Assembly (NCBI RefSeq): GCF_014656195.1
Contig: NZ_BNBY01000008.1
Span: 1-64,000 of the forward strand
Reading direction: 5' to 3'
DNA: 64,000 nucleotides
From: Kitasatospora xanthocidica
Lineage (GTDB): Bacteria; Actinomycetota; Actinomycetes; Streptomycetales; Streptomycetaceae
The notes below the pieces were generated by a model. It was not told the origin of the DNA and made no database searches. It saw only the letters and a program-made list of their open reading frames with translations. Of the stretch, positions 18,663-29,566 are shown in pieces (positions within the stretch are counted from its first letter, which is position 1; each line of letters begins with the position of its first letter). The position numbers and the translations under genes were made by a program.

Positions 18663-18710
18663 GCGGAAGTTCACCCGCCACAGCCGGCGGGTCACGGGAG
18701 GCGGGGCGAA

Positions 18711-19319
18711 GTGGTGCGGGTACTGGGTGTGGACCCGGGGCTGACCAGGTGCGGGGTCGGCGTGGTCGAGGGCGCGCCGGGCCGGCCGCTGCGGATGGTC
18801 GGGGTCGGGGTGGTGCGCACGCCCGCCGACGCCGAGATCGGTCAGCGGCTGGTCCAGGTCGAGCAGGGCATCGAGGCCTGGCTGGACGAGCACCGGCCCG
18901 ACCTGGTCGCCGTCGAGCGGGTCTTCGCCCAGCACAACGTGCGCACCGTGATGGGGACGGCCCAGGCCAGCGCGGTGGCGATGCTCTGCGCGACGCGGCG
19001 CGGCATCCCGGTCACCCTGCACACCCCCAGCGAGGTCAAGGCGGCCGTCACCGGCTCCGGCCGGGCCGACAAGGCGCAGGTCACGGCCATGGTGCAGCGG
19101 CTGCTGCGGCTGGACGCGCCGCCCAAGCCGGCGGACGCCGCGGACGCGCTGGCGCTCGCGATCTGCCACATCTGGCGCGGCGGGGCGACCAACCGCCTGG
19201 AGGCCGCCGTCCTGGCGGCCCGCGCCACGTCCGGGTCCGCCACGTCCGGGTCCGCCACGTCCGGGTCCGCTCCCCGTTCCACCCCCCGATCCACCCCCGT
19301 GAGAGGAACAGTCCGGTGA
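18711..19319 (+). CDS. ruvC: Crossover junction endodeoxyribonuclease RuvC
   Basis: A 202-residue Holliday-junction resolvase. Catalytic acids are visible: D8 in LGVDPGL, E69 in VAVERVFAQHN, and D142/D145 in ADAADALALA. The GTG at 18711 has GGGAGGCGGGG upstream; a GTG one codon later is also possible. The first 175 residues are standard; the tail (about 171-202) is Ser/Thr/Arg/Pro-rich and includes a three-fold ATSGS repeat, likely disordered. Its stop overlaps the ruvA start by 4 nt (GTGA), so translation is coupled. Confidence 0.96.
   Translation: MVRVLGVDPGLTRCGVGVVEGAPGRPLRMVGVGVVRTPADAEIGQRLVQVEQGIEAWLDEHRPDLVAVERVFAQHNVRTVMGTAQASAVAMLCATRRGIPVTLHTPSEVKAAVTGSGRADKAQVTAMVQRLLRLDAPPKPADAADALALAICHIWRGGATNRLEAAVLAARATSGSATSGSATSGSAPRSTPRSTPVRGTVR
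19224..19268 (+). repeat. Three 15-bp tandem repeats in ruvC 3' end
   Basis: Three identical copies of GCCACGTCCGGGTCC in frame, encoding ATSGS units. Being a multiple of three, copy number can change without frameshift; the segment lies beyond the conserved RuvC fold. Confidence 0.85.
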
Positions 19320-19927
19320 TCGCCTTCGTGCAAGGGCCCGTGGCGGCCGTCGCCGCCGGTACGGCGGTGGTCGAGGTCGGCGGGATCGGGATGGCCGTGC
19401 AGTGCACCCCGAACACCCTGGCCGGTCTGCGGCTGGGCGAGCCGGCCCGGCTGGCGACCTCGCTGGTGGTCCGGGAGGACTCGCTGACGCTCTTCGGTTT
19501 CGCGGACGACGACGAGCGCGCCGTCTTCGAGATCCTCCAGGCCGCGCCGGGCGTCGGCCCCAAGCTGGCGCAGGCGATCCTCGGCGTGCACAGCCCGGAC
19601 GCGCTGCGGGCCGCGATCGCGGGCGGCGACGAGAAGGCGCTGGTCGCGGTCCCCGGCATCGGCAAGGCGAAGGCCGCCAAGCTGCTGCTGGAGTACAAGG
19701 ACAAGCTGGGCGCCCCGCACGGCGCGGTGCCGGCGCAGAAGCCGATCGCGAGCGGCCCGGCGCCGTGGAGCGAGCAGCTGCACTCCGCGCTGACCGGCCT
19801 TGGCTACGCCCCGCGCGAGGCGGACGAGGCGGTCGCGGCCGTCGCCCCGGAGGCGGAGGCCCAGCAGACGCCGGACGTCGGCGCCCTGCTCCGGCTCGCG
19901 CTGCGCGGTCTCAACCGCGCCCGCTGA
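19316..19927 (+). CDS. ruvA: Holliday junction branch migration protein RuvA
   Basis: A 203-residue junction-binding protein that loads RuvB hexamers. It has the N-terminal OB fold (IAFVQGPVAAV...VVEVGGIG), two helix-hairpin-helix motifs (APGVGPKLAQAIL and VPGIGKAKAAKLL) and a C-terminal RuvB-contact domain (ALTGLGYAPREADEAV). The GTG at 19316 overlaps the ruvC stop. Confidence 0.96.
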   Translation: MIAFVQGPVAAVAAGTAVVEVGGIGMAVQCTPNTLAGLRLGEPARLATSLVVREDSLTLFGFADDDERAVFEILQAAPGVGPKLAQAILGVHSPDALRAAIAGGDEKALVAVPGIGKAKAAKLLLEYKDKLGAPHGAVPAQKPIASGPAPWSEQLHSALTGLGYAPREADEAVAAVAPEAEAQQTPDVGALLRLALRGLNRAR

Positions 19928-19982
19928 CGCCATCTGACGATCTGTCCGTTTGTCGACTCTGAGGACTCGGGAGCCCGCAACG

Positions 19983-21053
19983 ATGTACGACTCGGAACCC
20001 GCCGACCGGCTGGTGACGGCCGCCGCCGACGGTGAGGACCAGGCGGTGGAGGCGGCGCTGCGCCCCAAGCTGCTGGACGAGTTCATCGGCCAGGAGCGGG
20101 TGCGCGAGCAGCTGTCCCTGGTGCTCCAGGCCGCCCGCAAGCGCGGCAGCGCGCCCGACCACGTGCTGCTGAGCGGTCCGCCCGGGCTGGGCAAGACCAC
20201 CCTGTCCATGATCATCGCGGCCGAGCTGGGCGCCCCGATCCGGATCACCTCCGGCCCGGCCATCCAGCACGCGGGCGACCTCGCGGCGATCCTCTCCTCG
20301 CTGACCGAGGGGGAGGTGCTCTTCCTCGACGAGATCCACCGGATGTCCCGGCCCGCCGAGGAGATGCTCTACATGGCGATGGAGGACTTCCGGGTCGACG
20401 TGATCGTCGGCAAGGGGCCGGGCGCCACCGCCATCCCGCTGGAGCTGCCGCCCTTCACGCTCGTCGGCGCCACCACCCGGGCCGGCCTGCTGCCGCCGCC
20501 GCTGCGCGACCGCTTCGGCTTCACCGGCCACATGGAGTTCTATGCCCCGGCCGAGCTGCAGCGGGTGGTGCACCGCTCGGCCGCGCTGCTGGACGTGGAG
20601 ATAGACCCGGCCGGTGCCGCCGAGATCGCCGGGCGTTCGCGCGGCACCCCGCGGATCGCCAACCGGCTGCTGCGGCGGGTCCGCGACTACGCGCAGGTCC
20701 GGCACGACGGCCTGGTCGACGCCGAGATCGCGGCCCAGGCGCTGGCCGTCTACGAGGTGGACGCCCGCGGCCTGGACCGGCTGGACCGCGCGGTGCTGGA
20801 CGCGCTGCTGCGGCTGTTCGGCGGCGGGCCGGTCGGTTTGTCGACACTGGCCGTCGCGGTGGGCGAGGAGTCCGAGACGGTCGAGGAGGTGGCCGAGCCC
20901 TTCCTGGTCCGCGAGGGACTGCTCGCCCGGACCCCGCGCGGCCGGATCGCCACCGCCGCGGCCTGGCAGCACCTCGGCCTGACCCCGCCGGTCCAGACCG
21001 CCCGGGGCACAGTTCCGCCCCAGCCGGAGCTGTTCCCGGCCGACGAAGGTTGA
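19983..21053 (+). CDS. ruvB: Holliday junction branch migration helicase RuvB
   Basis: A 356-residue AAA+ motor. Walker A is GPPGLGKTTL, Walker B LFLDEIHR, sensor 1 GATTRAG, and the arginine-finger region LRDRFGF. The C-terminal winged helix (GPVGLSTLAVAVGEE...RTPRGRIAT) binds DNA. The ATG at 19983 was chosen because GGGAG lies 9 nt upstream; a TTG at 19950 has no site. It is 55 nt after ruvA, completing the ruvCAB operon. Confidence 0.97.
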   Translation: MYDSEPADRLVTAAADGEDQAVEAALRPKLLDEFIGQERVREQLSLVLQAARKRGSAPDHVLLSGPPGLGKTTLSMIIAAELGAPIRITSGPAIQHAGDLAAILSSLTEGEVLFLDEIHRMSRPAEEMLYMAMEDFRVDVIVGKGPGATAIPLELPPFTLVGATTRAGLLPPPLRDRFGFTGHMEFYAPAELQRVVHRSAALLDVEIDPAGAAEIAGRSRGTPRIANRLLRRVRDYAQVRHDGLVDAEIAAQALAVYEVDARGLDRLDRAVLDALLRLFGGGPVGLSTLAVAVGEESETVEEVAEPFLVREGLLARTPRGRIATAAAWQHLGLTPPVQTARGTVPPQPELFPADEG

Positions 21054-21199
21054 CCGCCATCGGCTGAACGGGTGAGACGGGGCCGTACGTTCCCGCCCGG
21101 TGCGGTCGGCGCACGGCATGGGGGAGCCGGGAAGGGAGCCCGGGGAAACTGTGCAGGCGGAGGGTCGCCACTTTCGGCGGCAGGATGCGATGCTTGGCG

Positions 21200-21229
21200 T
21201 TGTCCGATCAGTTCGGGGTTGCATAGACT
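21200..21229 (+). promoter_or_regulatory. Vegetative-type promoter for yajC-secDF
   Basis: TTGTCC (21200-21205) and TAGACT (21224-21229) are 18 nt apart, the pattern used by the principal streptomycete sigma factor HrdB. It sits 85 nt before yajC in the 260-nt gap after ruvB, which shows nothing else. Confidence 0.45.
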
Positions 21230-21313
21230 CCGCCGGACCGCCCCTCTCACCTGACGGGCCGACCCATACCACACAGGCCGCCGGCCGGCGGCCCGTAAAG
21301 GACCCTGGCTGCA

Positions 21314-21721
21314 GTGAACCTCATCATCCTTCTCCTCCCGATCATCGCGATCGTGCTCATGTTCCGGTCGCAGAAGAAGCGCCAGCAGCAGCAGCAGAGC
21401 ATGCAGACCTCGCTGGAGCCCGGGGCGGGAGTGCGCACCATCGGCGGTCTGTATGCCCAGGTGAAGGCGGTCAATGACGAGACCGTCGAGCTGGAGATCG
21501 CGCCCGGCGTGGTCACCCACTTCACCAAGAGCGCGATCGCGGCCGTCCTGGACCCCCAGGAGTACGACGCGATCATCAACGGTCGCCCCGCCGACGACGA
21601 GCTCCCCGAGCCGGAGGCCGAGGACGCCGACGCCGAGCCGGTCGAGGACAAGCCGCTGACGCTCACCAAGGACAGCGCCGCGAAGGGCGACGTCGAGGGC
21701 GGGGCTCCCGCGAGCAAGTAG
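21314..21721 (+). CDS. yajC: Preprotein translocase subunit YajC
   Basis: A 135-residue Sec accessory protein associated with SecDF. One N-terminal membrane helix (NLIILLLPIIAIVLMF) is followed by the typical basic/Gln patch QKKRQQQQQSM and the YajC core GVRTIGGLYAQVKAV...LEIAPGVVTHFTKSAI. The acidic C-terminal 50 residues are longer than in E. coli, as usual in actinobacteria. GTG start at 21314. secD follows after 149 nt. Confidence 0.94.
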   Translation: MNLIILLLPIIAIVLMFRSQKKRQQQQQSMQTSLEPGAGVRTIGGLYAQVKAVNDETVELEIAPGVVTHFTKSAIAAVLDPQEYDAIINGRPADDELPEPEAEDADAEPVEDKPLTLTKDSAAKGDVEGGAPASK

Positions 21722-21795
21722 TACGGACGGGCAACCCGCCCGGCCGCGCGGCAACAGTTGCCGCGAGCCCACAGGACCTCAGGGCCGCAGCACCG

Positions 21796-21833
21796 CCGGA
21801 CCCCTGTCCCGCCACGAGCCGGACGGGGGTCCG
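21796..21833 (+). terminator. Hairpin between yajC and secD
   Basis: A 14-bp stem with one mismatch (21796-21809 with 21820-21833) and a 10-nt loop. It may attenuate read-through or stabilise an RNA end; no T-run. Confidence 0.4.
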
Positions 21834-21870
21834 GTCGGGGAAGTGGCATGGACAGGGAGAAACGAGCAAG

Positions 21871-23712
21871 GTGGCAACACCCAAGTCGCGCCCGCGCGAC
21901 GGCTACCCAGGGCGGGCGCTGGCCCTCATCCTGGTCGTCACCGTCGGACTGGTCGCCCTCATGTTCGGGACGGGCAACACCAAGCCCCGGCTCGGGATCG
22001 ACCTCGCCGGTGGCACCAGCATCACGCTGACCGCGAAGTCGACCGACCCCAAGGCGATCAACAAGTCCAACATGGACATCGCTACCGGGATCATCGAGCG
22101 CCGCGTCAACGGCATGGGTGTCTCCGAGGCGGAGGTCCAGACCCAGGGCGACAACACGATCATCGTGAACATCCCCAAGGGCGGCGACCGGCAGAACGCG
22201 GCGGACCAGGTCGGTACCACCGCCCAGCTGTTCTTCCGCCCGGTCCTGGCCGTGGCCCCCAGCGGCGTCACCGCCCCGGCTCCCACCGGCACCCCGTCCG
22301 CGGGCGCCACCGGCACCCCGTCGGCGACCCCGTCGGCCGGTGCCACTCCGTCGGCCACCGCCGGCGCCTCCGCGCCCGGCTCGCCGTCCGCGTCCGCGAG
22401 CGCCACCAAGCAGGGCCGCACCGTCGGTGAGGCGCTGGCCGCCGAGGGCACCAGCCCGTCGCCCGCCGCCACCGGCGCGAGCACGGCCCCGTCCGCCGCC
22501 GCCACCGGCAGCGCCGCCCCGGCCGCCACCGGCGCCCCGAGCGCCCCGGCGACCCCGCCGGCCGCCGCCGACCTCAGCGCCGCGATGACCCAGGGCACCG
22601 TCCCGCCGGAGCTGGCCGCCGCGTTCGCCGCGGTCGACTGCTCCAAGCCCGAGGTCCGCGCCGCCCAGACCGGTCCCGAGGACAAGGCCGTCATCGCCTG
22701 CTCCCAGAAGCCCGAGAACGGCTACTACGAGAAGCTGGCGCTCGGCCCGGTGGCCGTGAAGGGCAAGGACGTCTCCAAGGCCCAGCCCAGCCTCGACACC
22801 CAGACCGGCGCCGGCTGGCAGGTCCAGCTGCAGTTCAACGGCACCGGCACCGACGCCTTCGCCAAGGTCACCGGCCAGCTGGCCACCCAGGCCCCGCCGA
22901 CCAACCAGTTCGCCATCGTGCTGGACAACCAGGTCGTCTCGCACCCGCAGGTCAACGGCTCGATCCCGGGCGGCAGCGCGGTCATCACCGGTCGCTTCAC
23001 CCAGACCGAGGCGCAGGACCTGTCCAACGTGCTGGGCTACGGCGCCCTGCCGCTGGAGTTCGCCAAGAGCGACATCACCACCGTCTCCCCGGCGCTCGGC
23101 AGCGACCAGCTCAAGGCCGGCCTGGTCGCCGGCCTGATCGGCATGGTGCTGGTCGTCGCCTACTCGCTGATCTACTACCGCGGCCTCGGCCTGGTCTCGA
23201 TCGCCGGTCTGATCGTCTCGGCGATCATGACCTACTCGATCATGAGCCTGCTCGGCGGCGGGATCGGCTTCGCGCTGAACCTGCCCGCGGTCTGCGGCGC
23301 GATCGTCGCGATCGGCATCACCGCGGACTCCTTCATCGTGTACTTCGAGCGCATCCGCGACGAGGTCCGCGAGGGCGCCCCGCTGCGCCCGGCGGTCCAG
23401 CGGGCCTGGCCGCGCGCCCGGCGCACCATCCTGGTCTCGGACTTCGTGTCCTTCCTCTGTGCCGCCGTGCTCTACGTGGTCTCGGTCGGCAAGGTCCAGG
23501 GCTTCGCGTTCACCCTGGGTCTGACCACGGCGCTCGACGTCGTGGTGATCTTCCTCTTCACCAAGCCGCTGATCACGCTGCTGGCCCGCCGGAAGTTCTT
23601 CCTCAACGGTCACCCGTGGTCCGGCCTGGACCCGAAGCGGCTGGGCGCCCGCCCGCCGCTGCGCAGCAGCCGTCGTCGTAACCCCTCCTCTGCCGCCGTG
23701 AAGGAGGCCTGA
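21871..23712 (+). CDS. secD: Protein translocase subunit SecD
   Basis: A 613-residue inner-membrane RND-type protein that uses the proton gradient to pull secreted proteins through SecYEG. Helix 1 is at about 11-30; the family motif LGIDLAGGTSITL follows; the remaining helices lie at about 408-560 with VVAYSLIYYRGLGLVS and the end of the pore region GITADSFIVYFERIRDE. Between about 130 and 235 there is a low-complexity extracytoplasmic insertion rich in Ala, Pro, Thr and Ser. GTG start at 21871. secF follows after 4 nt. Confidence 0.95.
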   Translation: MATPKSRPRDGYPGRALALILVVTVGLVALMFGTGNTKPRLGIDLAGGTSITLTAKSTDPKAINKSNMDIATGIIERRVNGMGVSEAEVQTQGDNTIIVNIPKGGDRQNAADQVGTTAQLFFRPVLAVAPSGVTAPAPTGTPSAGATGTPSATPSAGATPSATAGASAPGSPSASASATKQGRTVGEALAAEGTSPSPAATGASTAPSAAATGSAAPAATGAPSAPATPPAAADLSAAMTQGTVPPELAAAFAAVDCSKPEVRAAQTGPEDKAVIACSQKPENGYYEKLALGPVAVKGKDVSKAQPSLDTQTGAGWQVQLQFNGTGTDAFAKVTGQLATQAPPTNQFAIVLDNQVVSHPQVNGSIPGGSAVITGRFTQTEAQDLSNVLGYGALPLEFAKSDITTVSPALGSDQLKAGLVAGLIGMVLVVAYSLIYYRGLGLVSIAGLIVSAIMTYSIMSLLGGGIGFALNLPAVCGAIVAIGITADSFIVYFERIRDEVREGAPLRPAVQRAWPRARRTILVSDFVSFLCAAVLYVVSVGKVQGFAFTLGLTTALDVVVIFLFTKPLITLLARRKFFLNGHPWSGLDPKRLGARPPLRSSRRRNPSSAAVKEA

Positions 23713-23716
23713 CACC

Positions 23717-24805
23717 GTGTCGCGCTTCTCCAACCTGGGACACCGGCTCTACCAGGGCGAGGTCAGCTTCGACTTCGTCGGCCGCCGCAAGCTCTGGTAC
23801 TCCATCTCCGGCGTGATCGTGCTGGTCGCGGCGATCGGCCTTGCCATGGGCCTGCACCTGGGCATCGAGTTCAAGGGCGGCTCGGTCTACACCGTGGCCA
23901 AGCCCGGCCTGACCGTCTCGCAGGCGCAGGAGAAGGCCGACCAGGTCGTCTCCTCGCACCCGCTGGTGCAGTCCACCGACAACGGCAAGATCCGCATCCA
24001 GGTCAGCACCGAGGAGCCGAAGAGCTCGGACGAGGTGCGCTCGCAGCTCGCCGAGAAGATCGGCGTTCCGCTGGACACCGTCGAGGCCCAGGTGATCGGC
24101 CCCAGCTGGGGCAAGCAGATCTCCAGCAAGGCCCTCACGGGTCTGATCATCTTCATGATCCTGGTGACGGTCTACCTGGCGATCGCCTTCGAGTGGCGGA
24201 TGGCGGTGGCCGCCCTGGTCGCCCTCATCCACGACCTCCTGATCACCATCGGGGTCTACGCCCTGGTGGGCTTCGAGGTCACCCCCGGTACGGTGATCGG
24301 CTTCCTGACGATCCTCGGGTACTCGCTCTACGACACGGTCGTCGTCTTCGACACCGTGAAGGAGAACACCAAGGGGCTCACCAAGCAGAACAAGCTCACC
24401 TACAGCGAGGCGGCCAACGCGGGCCTCAACCAGACCCTGGTGCGCTCGCTCAACACCACCGTGGTGGCGCTGCTGCCGGTCGCCGCGCTGCTGTTCATCG
24501 GTGGCGGCATCCTGGGCGCCGGCACCCTGAACGACATCTCGCTCGCGCTCTTCATCGGCCTCGCGGCCGGTGCCTACTCCTCGATCTGCGTCGCCACCCC
24601 GCTGCTGGCGCAGCTCAAGGAGGAGCAGCCGGAGATGAAGGCGCTGCGCAAGCGGGTCCTGCAGCACCGGGCCGCCGCCGACAAGGTCGAGGACGCGGTC
24701 GCCGGTGACGAGCTCGCGGACGAGGGCCAGCCCGCGGGTATGGTCGGTCAGCGTGGCCGTGCGGCCGGCACCCGTGCCAAGGGCCGTCCGTCCACCAAGC
24801 GCTGA
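23717..24805 (+). CDS. secF: Protein translocase subunit SecF
   Basis: A 362-residue partner of SecD. It has the N-terminal helix, IEFKGGSVYTV, an extracytoplasmic domain to about 135, and five more helices with AIAFEWRMAVAAL and FLTILGYSLYDTVVVFDTVKEN. The C-terminal tail is basic. The GTG at 23717 is preceded by AAGGAGGCC; the 4-nt spacing from secD implies coupled translation. apt starts 27 nt later and probably shares the transcript. Confidence 0.96.
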   Translation: MSRFSNLGHRLYQGEVSFDFVGRRKLWYSISGVIVLVAAIGLAMGLHLGIEFKGGSVYTVAKPGLTVSQAQEKADQVVSSHPLVQSTDNGKIRIQVSTEEPKSSDEVRSQLAEKIGVPLDTVEAQVIGPSWGKQISSKALTGLIIFMILVTVYLAIAFEWRMAVAALVALIHDLLITIGVYALVGFEVTPGTVIGFLTILGYSLYDTVVVFDTVKENTKGLTKQNKLTYSEAANAGLNQTLVRSLNTTVVALLPVAALLFIGGGILGAGTLNDISLALFIGLAAGAYSSICVATPLLAQLKEEQPEMKALRKRVLQHRAAADKVEDAVAGDELADEGQPAGMVGQRGRAAGTRAKGRPSTKR

Positions 24806-24832
24806 CCCGTACCACGACCCCGAGGACTCACC

Positions 24833-25384
24833 GTGACCACCGCCGACATCGCCCTGGCCGAGCTGCTGAACAGCCGGATCCGGGACGTTCCGGACTACCC
24901 GAAGCCGGGCGTGCTGTTCAAGGACATCGCGCCGCTGCTCGCCGACGCCGAGGCCTTCGGCGCCCTGACCCGGGCGCTGGCGGACCGGGCGAAGGAGCTC
25001 GGGGCGACCAAGGTGGTGGGCCTGGAGGCGCGCGGCTTCGTGCTGGCGGCTCCGGCGGCCTTCGCGGCCGGGCTCGGCTTCGTGCCGATCCGCAAGCAGG
25101 GCAAGCTGCCCGGCGAGGTGTTCCGCCGCTCGTACGAGCTGGAGTACGGCTCGGCGACGCTGGAGGTGCAGTGCGACGCCTTCGCGCCCGGTGAGCGGGT
25201 GCTGGTGGTGGACGACGTGCTGGCCACCGGCGGGACGATCGGGGCCTCGCTGGACCTGGTCAAGGAGGCCGGCGCCGAGCTGGCCGGCGTCGTGGTGCTG
25301 ATGGAGCTGGGCTTCCTGGACGGCCGCGAGCGGCTGGCCGGGCACCTGGCCGGCGCTCCGCTGGAGACGCTGGTCACGGTCTGA
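24833..25384 (+). CDS. apt: Adenine phosphoribosyltransferase
   Basis: A 183-residue purine salvage enzyme that makes AMP from adenine and PRPP. The PRPP-binding motif VLVVDDVLATGGT is at about 122-134, and FKDIAPLL and GLEARGFVLAAPAA are typical of the family. GTG start at 24833. It sits between secF and relA, the usual actinobacterial location. Confidence 0.95.
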   Translation: MTTADIALAELLNSRIRDVPDYPKPGVLFKDIAPLLADAEAFGALTRALADRAKELGATKVVGLEARGFVLAAPAAFAAGLGFVPIRKQGKLPGEVFRRSYELEYGSATLEVQCDAFAPGERVLVVDDVLATGGTIGASLDLVKEAGAELAGVVVLMELGFLDGRERLAGHLAGAPLETLVTV

Positions 25385-25395
25385 GGCACCTGCGC

Positions 25396-25432
25396 GGAGG
25401 GCGGCGGTCGGAGCATCCGACCGCCGCCCTTC
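25396..25432 (+). terminator. Terminator behind apt
   Basis: A 17-bp stem (25396-25412 with 25416-25432, one G-T pair) and a 3-nt loop, followed by CGTTTGC. It begins 12 nt after the apt stop and ends the yajC-secDF-apt unit. Confidence 0.8.
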
Positions 25433-25559
25433 CGTTTGCGGCCCGGCCGGATGAACGCCGGGGCGCCGGGCTCGGTACCATGAAGATTCATCCCCTCCCG
25501 GTCGGGTCCTCCCGTTCGGACCGCGGCAGGGGCCGGCCCGGTGCCCCGAGGAGTTGTCC

Positions 25560-27989
<2,430 letters not shown>

Positions 27990-28006
27990 CGACGGTCTGA
28001 CGGCGC

Positions 28007-28060
28007 GTCCGTACGGCGAAGGCCCCCGGGGAGCTCCCCGGGGGCCTTCGCCGTACGGAC
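28007..28060. terminator. Perfect 54-nt palindrome between relA and DUF349 gene
   Basis: Bases 28007-28033 are the exact reverse complement of 28034-28060. It lies between two convergent genes, 17 nt after relA and 12 nt before the other stop, and is an unusually long bidirectional terminator. Confidence 0.85.
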
Positions 28061-28072
28061 GGTTCGGCGGGA

Positions 28073-29302
28073 TCAGCCGCTGAACTCCTCCTGGCTCTTG
28101 TGCGCCTGCTCCAGCAGGGTCTGCACGCCGGCCAGCTCGGACTCGAGCTTGGCCGTCCGGGAGGCGTTGCCGGCCGCGCGGGCCTTGTCCAGGTCGGCCT
28201 GGATCTTGTCGGCCTTGGCCTGGAAGAGCCCGACCATGCCGGCCGCGCGGGCCTTGGCCTCGGGGTTGGAGCGCTTCCACTCGCTCTCCTCGGCCTCGCG
28301 GATGGCCCGCTCGACCGTGTTCAGCCGGCCGTCCAGCTTCGGACGGACCTCGCGCGGCACGTGCCCGATCGCCTCCCAGCGCTCGTTGACCTCGCGCAGC
28401 GCGGCCTTGGCGGCCTTCAGGTCGGTGATCGGCAGGATCGCCTCGGCCTCGGCGGCCAGCGCCTCCTTGAGCTTCTGGTTCTCCACCTGCTCGGCGTCGC
28501 GCTCGCTGAACACCGCGGAGCGGGCCTGGAAGAAGACGTCCTGCGCGCCGCGGAACCGCGCCCACAGCTCGTCCTCGATGTCCCGCTGGGCGCGGCCGGC
28601 GCCCTTCCACCGCGCCATCAGGTCGCGGTAGGCGGCCGCGGTGGTGCCCCAGTCCGTGGACGAGGACAGCGTCTCGGCCTCGGCGACCAGCGCCTCCTTG
28701 GTCTGCCGGGCCTTGTCGCGCTCGGCGTCCAGGGTGGCGAAGTGCGCCTTGCGGTGCTTGGAGAAGACCGAGCGGGCGTGCGAGAAGCGGTGCCACAGCT
28801 CGTCGTCGCTCTTGCGGTCCAGGCGGGGCAGGCCCTTCCAGGTGTCCACCAGGGCGCGCAGCCGGTCCCCGGCCTCCCGCCACTGGGTGGACTCGGCGAG
28901 CTGCTCGGCCTCGGTGACCAGGGCCTCCTTGGCCGCGCGGGCCTCGTCCTGCGCCTTGGCGCGGGCGGCCTTGCGCTCCTCGCGCCGACTCTCGATCTCG
29001 CCGGCGAGCGTGTCCAGCCGCTTGGCCAGGGCCTCCAGGTCACCGACCGCGTGCCCCTCGACCACCTGCGCGCGCAGGTGCTCCAGCGCGGTCTGGGCGT
29101 CCTTGGCGGCCAGGTCGGTGGTGCGCACCCGCTTCTCCAGCAGGCCGATCTCCACCTCGATGCCCTGGTACTTGCGCTCGAAGTAGGCGAGGGCCTCCTC
29201 GGGCGAGCCGGCCTGCCAGGAACCCACGACGCGTTCGCCGTCGGCCGTCCTGACGTAGACCGTGCCCTGCTCGTCCACACGGCCCCACGGGTCGCTGCTC
29301 AT
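28073..29302 (-). CDS. DUF349 repeat protein
   Basis: A 409-residue, highly helical cytoplasmic protein. After a small N-terminal strand region (DPWGRVDEQGTVYVRTADGERVVGSWQAG) it has about four DUF349 repeats of roughly 70 residues, each with a W-K-G/W-R-F pattern (LVDTWKGLPR...LWHRFSHAR; LMARWKGAGR...LWARFRGAQ; VNERWEAIGHVP), and a coiled-coil tail. The function is unknown. The ATG at 29302 has GGAGGACGC upstream; longer readings lack a site. Converges on relA. Confidence 0.87.
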   Translation of the reverse strand: MSSDPWGRVDEQGTVYVRTADGERVVGSWQAGSPEEALAYFERKYQGIEVEIGLLEKRVRTTDLAAKDAQTALEHLRAQVVEGHAVGDLEALAKRLDTLAGEIESRREERKAARAKAQDEARAAKEALVTEAEQLAESTQWREAGDRLRALVDTWKGLPRLDRKSDDELWHRFSHARSVFSKHRKAHFATLDAERDKARQTKEALVAEAETLSSSTDWGTTAAAYRDLMARWKGAGRAQRDIEDELWARFRGAQDVFFQARSAVFSERDAEQVENQKLKEALAAEAEAILPITDLKAAKAALREVNERWEAIGHVPREVRPKLDGRLNTVERAIREAEESEWKRSNPEAKARAAGMVGLFQAKADKIQADLDKARAAGNASRTAKLESELAGVQTLLEQAHKSQEEFSG

Positions 29303-29566
29303 AGCGCGTCCTCCACATGACGTCGCGCCCACGCCGGGGCGGCGCGCGACCGTCGTCCACAGTTGATGTGCGGCGGACCGATGAGTCCGCCGTCCCCGTC
29401 CGCCCTGCCCTGCTGCCGAGGGTGACGGCTGGGCGGATCCGGGCACCCTATACAACGCCAACATAGGCGACCAGGCCCGGTGCTGTCCGCATCCGGGCCG
29501 GGCGATTTCGGCCCGGGGCCGGGCGAGCGCGCCGCGCGGGACGGCTGCCGACGGCCCCGGGATCGG

